Origin: Marixanthotalea marina
GTDB lineage: Bacteria; Bacteroidota; Bacteroidia; Flavobacteriales; Flavobacteriaceae
Reading direction: 5' to 3'
DNA length: 64,000 bases
NCBI GenBank assembly: GCA_018883545.1
Contig: JAHLEH010000004.1
Location: forward strand, 62,001 to 126,000
The notes under the pieces were generated by a model. The model did no database searches, had not been told where the DNA came from, and saw nothing but the letters and a program-made list of their open reading frames with translations. Positions 18,101 through 25,589 of the stretch are shown in pieces; position 1 is the first letter of the stretch; the number at the start of each line of letters is the position of its first letter. The translations under genes and the position numbers were made by a program.

Positions 18101-18523
18101 TTATTCAAAAATCTTTGCCGTATCTACCACATTTGATTCTGCTGGCAGCCATTCTCCATCAAAAGTGGCCACAATATTGTTGGCACCTCCAAAAACGCCA
18201 AGTACTTTCAGTTTGGTTTTTCCCCTATTTATAATGTTGTGTGACACCATTTTAGGAACCACTACCAAAGCACCTGTATTTGCCGGCATAATTTCTTTAC
18301 CAATTACAACTTCGGCAGTACCCTCTAAAATTATAAGTAGTTCTTCGGCACTATCTGTGTGACTTCCTAAACATTCACTTGGCTCTATTTCAAAATATAC
18401 CGTTGCCAATTGTTCAGAACCATGGGCTCCTACCAATGGAAATGTTGCTTTACAATGTTGTTTGGAGTTATTTTTACCTATAAACTCCATCAATTCCAGT
18501 TCTTTTAAATTTGTTGAAATCAT
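18101..18523 (-). CDS. Cupin-domain protein
   Basis: 140 residues with the two cupin motifs: SECLGSHTDSAEELLIILEGTAEVVIG (motif 1, a single His plus acidic residues) and NTGALVVVPKMVSHNIINRG (motif 2, with His). It forms a small single-domain beta barrel that may hold a metal ion. The substrate cannot be deduced. It sits 12 bases behind the DUF3237 gene and 41 bases before the AraC regulator, so the three are likely one operon. Confidence 0.8.
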   Translation of the reverse strand: MISTNLKELELMEFIGKNNSKQHCKATFPLVGAHGSEQLATVYFEIEPSECLGSHTDSAEELLIILEGTAEVVIGKEIMPANTGALVVVPKMVSHNIINRGKTKLKVLGVFGGANNIVATFDGEWLPAESNVVDTAKIFE

Positions 18524-18535
18524 CTTTATTTGTTT

Positions 18536-18976
18536 TTAAATTAAATATCCGTTAACCTTTGCTTCACCCGATTTTAGGTCTACAAACCCATTTCCAATAA
18601 CATCTTGGTTATTTAACCAAGCATATTTTTTGTCGCTACTATGGAATTTCATGAAAAGCTTCAACTCACCGTTCTTGTTATTACCAATTTCTTCTACCTT
18701 AATATTGGCACCGTCGCTGGTAGTTATGGTAGCATGTAGCGTGAGGAAAAAGCGGCCATCAGATCTTACTTCTAGGTAGTCTATTCCTTTTATTTTGCCA
18801 TTGATTCGTTCGCCTTCAACATCGCCTTCAAAGTTAATGTCGAACCTAGCGCCCTCTGGTGGAATGGGTTTTCCTGCTATTAAATCGCACATAGGGAAAC
18901 CATATTCGGTCAGCCCAGTTAGGTTTATTGTTTCTTCAAACAACAATTTCTTTTCTGTCATAATTGTATCATTCAT
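18536..18976 (-). CDS. DUF3237 domain protein
   Basis: 146 residues; the start could be the first Met or the Met six residues later. The sequence has the DUF3237 layout, a small beta-barrel: GARFDINFEGDVEGERINGKIKGIDYLEVRSDGRFFL, then HATITTSDGANIKV, and a C-terminal LKSGEAKVNGYLI. The family has no established biochemical function. A perfect TAnnTTTG element lies about 25 bases upstream, consistent with being first gene of the operon with the cupin and AraC genes. Confidence 0.72.
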   Translation of the reverse strand: MNDTIMTEKKLLFEETINLTGLTEYGFPMCDLIAGKPIPPEGARFDINFEGDVEGERINGKIKGIDYLEVRSDGRFFLTLHATITTSDGANIKVEEIGNNKNGELKLFMKFHSSDKKYAWLNNQDVIGNGFVDLKSGEAKVNGYLI

Positions 18977-19000
18977 AGTTTTTGTTTTTTTTATTCATGA

Positions 19001-19008
19001 CAAAATTA
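19001..19008 (-). promoter_or_regulatory. Candidate -7 element for the DUF3237-cupin-AraC operon
   Basis: TAATTTTG on the minus strand matches TAnnTTTG exactly and lies 24 bases before the DUF3237 start codon. No clear -33 partner was found. Confidence 0.45.
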
Positions 19009-19131
19009 TGTGCCATTTGGTTGCTATAATTGGAAAAAAACGACTTCTATTTCTAAATAAAATCAATCGCTAAAACAGAAATTATTCTTTAGCTTAGCTT
19101 ACTATTATCTTAGAACGTTAATACAGAATCC

Positions 19132-19752
19132 TTGAATTCAGCACTACATATTAGAAAAGCGCAAGTTGAAGATTTAGATCAAATTAATGTTAGGTCGGAA
19201 AATATAAGAACAATTGATTTTGAATTCGACATTAAACACATCGAACAGTTTATTGACAGCCAAAAAAAGAATGACGCTTATGTCAATTACGGTTTAATAA
19301 AGGAAGCCATTCGGTTACTACCAGATCTCAATTTTGTTCTCACTGGCAAAACAGGTTATTATGCCGGCCACTGCATTGTATTGCCAATAAGTAAAAGCAC
19401 TTATATACAACTTAAAAACAGAGAGATTAGCAACGTAAGTCTAAGGGCTAAACATTTAGCCAACTATAAAAAAATGGAACAGCCCATTTTTTATAGATAC
19501 GACATTACCGGCGATTGCAATGATTCTGTTTTCTATGTTATGGCCAAGTTTTTTAGATTTTTTAGAGATCTTGAAAACAAAGACTACTTGTTGTGTGGCT
19601 ATACCGAAAGAGACGATAACTATGATTTAAATTTACAAGTAGGCCTTAGCGTTGTTTGGGAAGACAAAGCATTGCAAAATGAACTGAATTTAGACTTTCC
19701 ACCACGATTTGTTGAAGGCAATTTTAATAACTTTCTATTTGGAAAAGAATAA
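19132..19752 (+). CDS. Unknown protein, possible divergent GNAT-like N-terminus
   Basis: 206 residues starting at a TTG; the in-frame stop at 19111 and the absence of any upstream ATG make this the only plausible start. The opening, LHIRKAQVEDLDQINVRSENIR, resembles the first strand and helix of GNAT acetyltransferases, but no acetyl-CoA-binding RxxGxG/A motif is visible, so an enzymatic role is not supported. The middle contains GKTGYYAGHCIVLPISKSTYIQL and FYVMAKFFRFFRDLENKDYLLCGY. No signal peptide. I do not recognise the family. It is flanked by a strong hairpin at its 3' end. Confidence 0.6.
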   Translation: MNSALHIRKAQVEDLDQINVRSENIRTIDFEFDIKHIEQFIDSQKKNDAYVNYGLIKEAIRLLPDLNFVLTGKTGYYAGHCIVLPISKSTYIQLKNREISNVSLRAKHLANYKKMEQPIFYRYDITGDCNDSVFYVMAKFFRFFRDLENKDYLLCGYTERDDNYDLNLQVGLSVVWEDKALQNELNLDFPPRFVEGNFNNFLFGKE

Positions 19753-19753
19753 A

Positions 19754-19792
19754 AAAAGCTACTGAAAGCATTTTTGCCATCAGTAGCTTTAA
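19754..19792. terminator. Hairpin after the 19132-19752 gene
   Basis: AAAGCTACTGA and TCAGTAGCTTT form an 11-bp perfect stem around a 15-base loop. The T-run that would make it a rho-independent terminator lies on the minus strand (7 T), not the plus strand, although the plus-strand gene is the one that ends here. It may act in both directions or protect a 3' end. Confidence 0.55.
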
Positions 19793-19998
19793 AAAATCAA
19801 ACTTTTCAATCATGAAAAAAACCACTATTTCTAGTAATTTTTTTCAAATTTAGCCTTATTTAGCATGGGTTTATACGACATATTATGTCTTCAAGGCTTT
19901 TAGACAGCATTTAAGCCAAACTTTTCAGGCATAAGCTTTCTTTTATTTTTTTGTCTATAAAATAGTGCTTAATTTTACAAATAAATCAAACTGCCTTT

Positions 19999-20268
19999 TT
20001 GAAAAAATTATTATTTCTTTTATTTATAATTATCTCTTTAAGCTGTACCAAAGACCAGCAGTGTAAATACATTGTACAAGTTAGTCATCTAGACCATTCC
20101 ATTGATACCTTAAGTTTTACCGCTGTTACCAATAACAATAAACTTTCCTTATCTAATGGGGTATTTAAAGTAGGCAATAAATTGTATATTAAAGACAGTA
20201 TTGTTGAATATAAAGTGCTTTTTAAGGAATGTTATACTGTGACCGACTCTATAAATTTTATTAAATAA
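19999..20268 (+). CDS. Small predicted lipoprotein
   Basis: 89 residues, read from a TTG start because no ATG exists in this frame. KKLLFLLFIIISLSC is a textbook lipoprotein signal with the acceptor Cys at residue 16, so the protein is likely anchored in the periplasm or outer membrane. The mature part has five Cys in total including pairs (QQCKYIV, KECYTV) and no domain I recognise. It is an isolated gene between a plus-strand unknown and a minus-strand T9SS protein. Confidence 0.55.
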   Translation: MKKLLFLLFIIISLSCTKDQQCKYIVQVSHLDHSIDTLSFTAVTNNNKLSLSNGVFKVGNKLYIKDSIVEYKVLFKECYTVTDSINFIK

Positions 20269-20383
20269 AATCACAAAACCCCACTTACATTCCCTTTATA
20301 GCAAAACACTAGGCAATGTATTTAATACACCTGCTTTAAAACCACAAGAGAATTAATACTTTTTACGGAAAGCACACAGCATT

Positions 20384-22759
20384 TTAAGGCTTATTACTTT
20401 TAAGCCTCTTTTTAGTAATTAAAACATTATTAGAAAGCAAGACTTTAGCAATATAAATGGTATTTCTTAAGGAAGATATGTTATACACCTCACTGTTATA
20501 TTGCCCCTTAAAATCATACAATTTTCTCCCGGTTATATCATAAATGGAAACATTTTTTAGCCTTAAATCCTTTGGAGCTGTAAACTCAACACGGCTATTA
20601 TCTAAATCTATTATTTTTAGTTCATTGGATTCTTCGGCAACCTGATTGGAAGATAACGTTTCGTTATTAAACATTAAAACAAAACGGTCGTCAAATTGAC
20701 CAATAGAAGAAGTAAATGTATAGTTTGAATCAGATAAATTGTGAATCTTGCCAAATAGGTTGTCTTTTAAATAAATAATATTATTTGTTACAAAATCACC
20801 TTGCAATTGGGTAATAGACAATGTATACTCTGTACTTGCATCTATATTATTTACAAACCCTAGTTGAATGGTTTCATCCGCTTTTAAACTGTTGGAAGCT
20901 TTTCCTTGGATAACAAACTTTTTGTCTGAACCATCAATAATAGAATATAAAATACTAGCATTTCCAGAAATAAGCTTTTTAGCGTCATAAGACAATCCAT
21001 CATCTCCATCTGTAGCTCCATCCAAATACGCAACAAGTATTTGATTAAATGCTCCGTTGTTTGAGGTTAAATCAACCCATAACTTATTGGGAATATTCTC
21101 CTCTTTAGAATAAGAGTCCTTGAAAAACTGTGAGTTACTGGTACCGTCGGCAACTCTCATTTCATTTGTAAAAACAACCTTATTTGAAAGTACTGGAGAA
21201 ACCCCTCCCGTTGTAGGAGCATCGTTATCCATAGCAACAAAAAAACCTTGACAAGAAGGTATGTATTTGTTGGGTATTTCACCTCCACTTACTGCGGCTG
21301 TACCTCCAGACAAATTTATAACGGCATAATCATCTTGACTGAAATTGGATACTTGATTACCTGGATTGGATGCACTAGCGGGACTATTATGGGTCCATAG
21401 ATAAAGTATATTTTCTATGATTCCTGTAGGGTTTGTTGTAGCGTCATATCCATTCAAATCAAAAAAAGCATCCGTGCTAATAGCACACGGATAAGGATTA
21501 CCTAAAAGATTCCAATTGCTGTCAGCTAATTCTGCATCATTTCTATATATTGTTACTTCTATATCTCCCGTATTAAAACCTCCAGAGAAAATAATGTTAT
21601 CGTTGTACGGGTAAGGAAACGGCACAGGTGGTGGTGGCGCAGCTGTTATTGCATACCCTAAACCAGCAGTCATTGTTCCCGTCGTTTTTTGCCAATCATT
21701 ACCATCATCATCTATATCATCTGGTATTCCATTGGTTGTTCCTACGGTATTCTGGTCTAAATAGTTTGCAGCATTAAACCAATAGCGCCTATTATCTGCA
21801 GGATCGGGAAACGTACTTACAATATTGGCATTTTCAACGGGCGATCCCCAATATGTATAATGAAGCCCATCGTCATAATAGTTTCTTGTGAATTTATTTA
21901 GTGTTGCAGTTCCAGAGTTTATTAAAGAAAAAGTGCCCGCTTCATCGGTTGTTCCATTTTGAACCAAAGCCCCTTGGCTCTGCACAGCTATTGAACCTCC
22001 ATCTACAACCAAATTGTTTTCAACTTCCACATAAGTATTATCTCCAATTACAAGTTCAAAACTTGGGTTTACGGTTAAATTGCAAGCCGTAATATTTCCA
22101 TTGGTTGAAGTATCATAATTACCATTTATTATTACAGTAGAAGAACTATCTGGTGCACCATTATCCCAAGATGACCCGCCCCAAGTGGTTGTTGATATAG
22201 GAGACACAACACCGTTAAAAGTAAAATCATTAATACTAAAATAACCATTCAAAAGATTAAGGCCTCCCCAAGCATAAAACCTAAAAGTTATTGATTCTGT
22301 GATGTTTTGGTAAGCAGACAAATCAATGGTTGTTCCCGAAGCATTTGGCGTACCAATATCTGTTGAAAAACCATCCTCACTAGATCTAAAAGAAAATGAT
22401 GCAGGCCCTATAAGGGACGTCGAGTTGGAAGTATACACAAAGCTTACAAAATCTATTTGGTAACAAGCATTTGGCGTTAATGTAAATTCAAAATAATCAT
22501 CTACATCGCGCCCCAAAAGATTCCAACCATTTGCATTATACCTATCATTTGCATTGGCCCCAGAAATTCCAGACCCTCGGCTAATTCCCGAAACAGTAAT
22601 GTTAGCATCATGTGTCTCTCCTGTAGTGTAAGGATTTGATGTGTTAGGATTGGTACCTGTTATAGGGTTTGTGTAAATACTTTGTGCAAACCCAAAAGCA
22701 CATATAAATGCAAATACTAAAAAACTACATAGACTCTTTGAATAATCGGTTATATTCAT
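20384..22759 (-). CDS. T9SS type A sorting domain protein, large secreted
   Basis: 791 residues. A signal peptide covers residues 1-25 (ending CAFGFAQ). The N-terminal region around residues 60-190 (YFEFTLTPNACYQIDFVSFVY, SFRSSEDGF) looks like a discoidin/lectin-like beta domain. A long beta-rich region without recognisable catalytic residues follows. The C-terminal about 75 residues form a type A sorting signal: NVSIYDITGRKLYDF, then VYNISSLRNTIYIAKVLL and a basic tail. It is a type IX cargo, presumably surface-attached or released. The ligand is unknown. Downstream of its stop codon no terminator was evident. Confidence 0.85.
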   Translation of the reverse strand: MNITDYSKSLCSFLVFAFICAFGFAQSIYTNPITGTNPNTSNPYTTGETHDANITVSGISRGSGISGANANDRYNANGWNLLGRDVDDYFEFTLTPNACYQIDFVSFVYTSNSTSLIGPASFSFRSSEDGFSTDIGTPNASGTTIDLSAYQNITESITFRFYAWGGLNLLNGYFSINDFTFNGVVSPISTTTWGGSSWDNGAPDSSSTVIINGNYDTSTNGNITACNLTVNPSFELVIGDNTYVEVENNLVVDGGSIAVQSQGALVQNGTTDEAGTFSLINSGTATLNKFTRNYYDDGLHYTYWGSPVENANIVSTFPDPADNRRYWFNAANYLDQNTVGTTNGIPDDIDDDGNDWQKTTGTMTAGLGYAITAAPPPPVPFPYPYNDNIIFSGGFNTGDIEVTIYRNDAELADSNWNLLGNPYPCAISTDAFFDLNGYDATTNPTGIIENILYLWTHNSPASASNPGNQVSNFSQDDYAVINLSGGTAAVSGGEIPNKYIPSCQGFFVAMDNDAPTTGGVSPVLSNKVVFTNEMRVADGTSNSQFFKDSYSKEENIPNKLWVDLTSNNGAFNQILVAYLDGATDGDDGLSYDAKKLISGNASILYSIIDGSDKKFVIQGKASNSLKADETIQLGFVNNIDASTEYTLSITQLQGDFVTNNIIYLKDNLFGKIHNLSDSNYTFTSSIGQFDDRFVLMFNNETLSSNQVAEESNELKIIDLDNSRVEFTAPKDLRLKNVSIYDITGRKLYDFKGQYNSEVYNISSLRNTIYIAKVLLSNNVLITKKRLKSNKP

Positions 22760-23251
22760 GACATCTAAATTTTTATTAAAACCAGAGATATTATGAGCAA
22801 GGAGAGAATTTTAGGGCAAACTCATAATTTATTCAAATAAAAAATTGAAATTACATAAGCAATTTAAATAAAAAAAGTAAAATATCCTACAATTTTTAAT
22901 TAAATGTAATAATTAAACAACTTATGTATTATTAATTTCTTACGAAAGATACTGTGAAATATATAAAATTAGATTTTATTGGTTTACCAAAAAACCGTAA
23001 TACCCTTAGTTTATTTTTTAATGGCCAAATACCTTTTCTAACATTACGATTATAAATAAAAAAGGGTATAATTTCTTACACCCCTTCCAATTGATAAAAC
23101 AATTGTGATTAATAGCTATATATTTAGACACCCGTACTTTTTAAAAGTCACAATAACCATTTTATTTTTAAGCACCTAAAAAACTAATTTCTTTTAGCTT
23201 TAGCCATATGCTTTAAACTATTTTGACTTTTTATAAGTTTATATGTGCTCT
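22760..23251. other. 492-bp AT-rich intergenic region
   Basis: No open reading frame with supporting features is visible. The region holds the upstream sequence of the T9SS gene (left) and the 3' flank of the DVKAI-repeat lipoprotein (right), including the weak hairpin listed separately. It is very AT-rich with several A and T runs; I see no repeat or tRNA-like structure in it. Confidence 0.6.
23056..23088 (-). terminator. Possible terminator downstream of the repeat lipoprotein
   Basis: On the minus strand an imperfect stem (AAGGGGTGTAA pairing with TTATACCCTT, one bulged G and one G-U pair) is followed by T6. It is about 165 bases beyond the stop codon of the 23252-23869 gene, which is far, so the assignment is tentative. 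Confidence 0.4.
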
Positions 23252-23869
23252 TTAATAATAACTTTGTGTAAGACCCTTTATATGCGCATAGACTCCTATG
23301 CCATTAATGACTTCCTCTACCTCACCTTTTTTCATTTTAACCCCTTTAACATCATTCACCCAACCGTTCGGAGAGATGGCTTTAATACCGTAGAATTCAC
23401 CTTCTTTATTTACCACTTTTATATTGATAATATTTCCAGATTGACTTACACCCTTAACATCTAATATATCCCCATCAGCAGTCAATGCCTTGATGTCTAA
23501 AATAGTACCATCGCTACCAATGGCCTTAACAGGCATGTATTTTTCTTCACTAACAAGTACTTTAACAGGTAATTGCTCTTCATTTACAAACGCCTTGATA
23601 TCTAATATACTACGTTGATCTTTGTCTTGAATAGCTTTAACATCAAAAATAGTCCCGTCCTCTCCAATGGCCTTTACATCTAAAAGCTTCCCCTCTGGGT
23701 GAATGGCTTTTATGTGCCATATAACCTCAGTCATGGTATTTGTGTTTGCATCACTTGGCTCTTGGACTATGTGAATTTCTGTTTTTTCATTTTTACAGCC
23801 CACCAACAAAATAACAGAAACAAAAAAAGCAGTCATTTTTCCAGATTTTAATGTAATAAAAGTGCTCAT
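23252..23869 (-). CDS. Lipoprotein built of DVKAI-type repeats
   Basis: 206 residues from the ATG at 23869; the reading frame is open back to a GTG at 23956, but that would put about 29 non-signal-like residues first. A start at 23836 is also possible and would give a compact lipoprotein signal. The signal AFFVSVILLVGC ends in a lipobox Cys. The mature protein is almost wholly made of about eight units of roughly 18-20 residues, each centred on a DVKAI, DIKAL or PVKAI core preceded by G-x-I/L. Regular spacing suggests a beta-solenoid or stacked repeat structure on the outer membrane or periplasm. Function unknown. It directly follows the two-TM protein gene. Confidence 0.75.
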   Translation of the reverse strand: MSTFITLKSGKMTAFFVSVILLVGCKNEKTEIHIVQEPSDANTNTMTEVIWHIKAIHPEGKLLDVKAIGEDGTIFDVKAIQDKDQRSILDIKAFVNEEQLPVKVLVSEEKYMPVKAIGSDGTILDIKALTADGDILDVKGVSQSGNIINIKVVNKEGEFYGIKAISPNGWVNDVKGVKMKKGEVEEVINGIGVYAHIKGLTQSYY

Positions 23870-23956
23870 TTTTACAAAGTTTAAATGGTTAGTATTCATA
23901 CAAGTAACAAAATAAAATTGAAAAAACAATGCGCACCTTTGAAGATTTTGGTACAC

Positions 23957-24283
23957 CTATAGGAACACCTTTTTTGAAAAAATGTATCTCCTAAAACAAA
24001 AAAATTGTAAGTCATTTCTTTTTATTCTTTTTATAATAGCCTGAATTGCAGCTATTGTTAGAAGAAGCGAAACAAATCCGATAATACATAACAAGACAAC
24101 CACAATTCCACCAAGTATGGCTTCACCTTTTGGAATATCTGGGCTTGCCCCTTCAATTTTCTGTATAATCCCTCCAATAAGATGAGCAACACCTATTGTT
24201 AAAAAAATGAAACTAATATATCCTGAAATGATTAGAATAATGACATTCAATAAGACAGGCTTATTTAGCAATGTATTTTTCAT
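23957..24283 (-). CDS. Small membrane protein, two TM segments
   Basis: 108 residues. Two hydrophobic helices are visible (about residues 11-37 and 55-83: VLLNVIILIISGYISFIFLTIGVAHLIGG and ILGGIVVVLLCIIGFVSLLL), followed by a basic tail rich in Lys, Arg and Phe. No recognised domain. Its stop codon is about 90 bases before the likely start of the repeat lipoprotein, so the two may be co-expressed. Confidence 0.55.
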   Translation of the reverse strand: MKNTLLNKPVLLNVIILIISGYISFIFLTIGVAHLIGGIIQKIEGASPDIPKGEAILGGIVVVLLCIIGFVSLLLTIAAIQAIIKRIKRNDLQFFCFRRYIFSKKVFL

Positions 24284-24495
24284 AACTCATTGTATATAAA
24301 ATAATTACAAGTTATAAAAAATAACTAAGAACAACAAAGAACACCCCTAAAACAAAAAAGCATCCCAATTTTCAATTAAGAAAAAAGGAAAGCTTTCCAT
24401 TGGTTTAACTACTTAAACCTTCCCATTTTACTGGGACAACACAACTTCTTTAACTTGCCAAAAAAAGCCCTAATCCCTTAGAGCTTTTAGCAATT

Positions 24496-24572
24496 TGGCG
24501 GTCTGGACGGGACTCGAACCCGCGACCTTCGCCGTGACAGGGCGACATTCTAACCAACTGAACTACCAGACC
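24496..24572 (-). tRNA. tRNA-Asp (GTC)
   Basis: On the minus strand the sequence folds as a standard cloverleaf: acceptor arm GGTCTGG/CCAGACC, D-loop AGTTGGTTA, anticodon loop CTGTCAC with GTC at the anticodon, and T-arm GCGGG-TTCGAGT-CCCGT. G is the discriminator base, and CCA follows directly in the DNA. The anticodon GTC decodes GAC and GAU, giving aspartate. Confidence 0.97.
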
Positions 24573-24653
24573 GTTGCATTATTGCGGTTGCAAATATACA
24601 TGCCTTTTTTTATATGGCAAATGTTTTTTTATGTTTTTTAGCGTTATTTTTAA

Positions 24654-25589
24654 TCAAGAGAATTTTTGGCGCTCTATTAAATAGGTTGTCAAGATACTAT
24701 TGAAATCTTTATTAATATCGGCCTCTACATAATTAATTTTGTATTGCCCACATTTTAAGCGTAGTGACTCGAAATAATTGTTTACCGCCACTTTGTAATT
24801 TTCCCTTATGGTATCTGCATATAAATTAATGGAATCGCCTGTTTCAACATCAACAAAACGTTTTGGTGTATTATCAAAATTAAAAGCAAACTCCTTTTCT
24901 TTATCAAATACATGGAACAAAATAACCTCATGTTTATTGTATTTCAAGTGCCTTAATGCTTCAAATAATTTGGTATCTTCTACTGTGGTTTGAAACATAT
25001 CCGTAAACAAGAAAATCATAGACCGTTTATGGATTTTCTCAGCGATTTCATGAAGGTATTTGTAGGTATCTGTTTCTTTACTATTTTGCTTGGAGACCAC
25101 CATATTGCTAAGTTGGCTCAATAACATTTGGTGATGCCGTTCGCTACCTTTTTCTGGCGCGTAAAAATCGTAAGCATCACTATAAACACTAAGACCGATG
25201 GCATCTCTTTGCTTTTTTAACAAATACATTAACGATGCCGAAGCCAATGCAGAAAAGGCTATTTTATTTAATCTATCTATTGAAAAACTGCCCATTTCAG
25301 GGTAATGCATAGATGCACTGTTGTCTATAATGATGTGGCAACGCAAATTGGTTTCATCGTCATACCGTTTGGTGTAAAGCTTATCGGTTTTGGCGAATAA
25401 TTTCCAATCGATGTGACGTGTACTTTCACCTTGATTATAGATTTTATGTTCGGCAAATTCTGCTGAAAATCCATGAAACGGACTTTTATGCATCCCAGCA
25501 ATAAAACCCTCAACCACCTGTTTTGCAAGCAAGTCTAGGTTTTTAAACCCTTCGGCCTTGTTAAGTTCTTGTTGGATGTTTATTCCCAT
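24654..25589 (-). CDS. DUF58 domain protein (von Willebrand A-like)
   Basis: 311 residues, no signal peptide. The DUF58 signature is present: YNQGESTRHIDWKLFAKTDKLYTKRYDDETNLRCHIIIDNSASM at about residues 50-95, where DNSASM is a MIDAS-like DxSxS motif. Proteins of this type usually belong to MoxR-AAA/BatA-type clusters in Bacteroidota, but no MoxR partner is in the window, and the neighbouring gene is the M1 peptidase. Its start overlaps the end of that gene by 10 bases, so both are likely on one transcript. Confidence 0.9.
   Translation of the reverse strand: MGINIQQELNKAEGFKNLDLLAKQVVEGFIAGMHKSPFHGFSAEFAEHKIYNQGESTRHIDWKLFAKTDKLYTKRYDDETNLRCHIIIDNSASMHYPEMGSFSIDRLNKIAFSALASASLMYLLKKQRDAIGLSVYSDAYDFYAPEKGSERHHQMLLSQLSNMVVSKQNSKETDTYKYLHEIAEKIHKRSMIFLFTDMFQTTVEDTKLFEALRHLKYNKHEVILFHVFDKEKEFAFNFDNTPKRFVDVETGDSINLYADTIRENYKVAVNNYFESLRLKCGQYKINYVEADINKDFNSILTTYLIERQKFS

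Noticed and set aside
19812-19853. 13-residue open frame as a true gene
   Set aside because: Too short to support on its own; mentioned only as a possible leader in findings.
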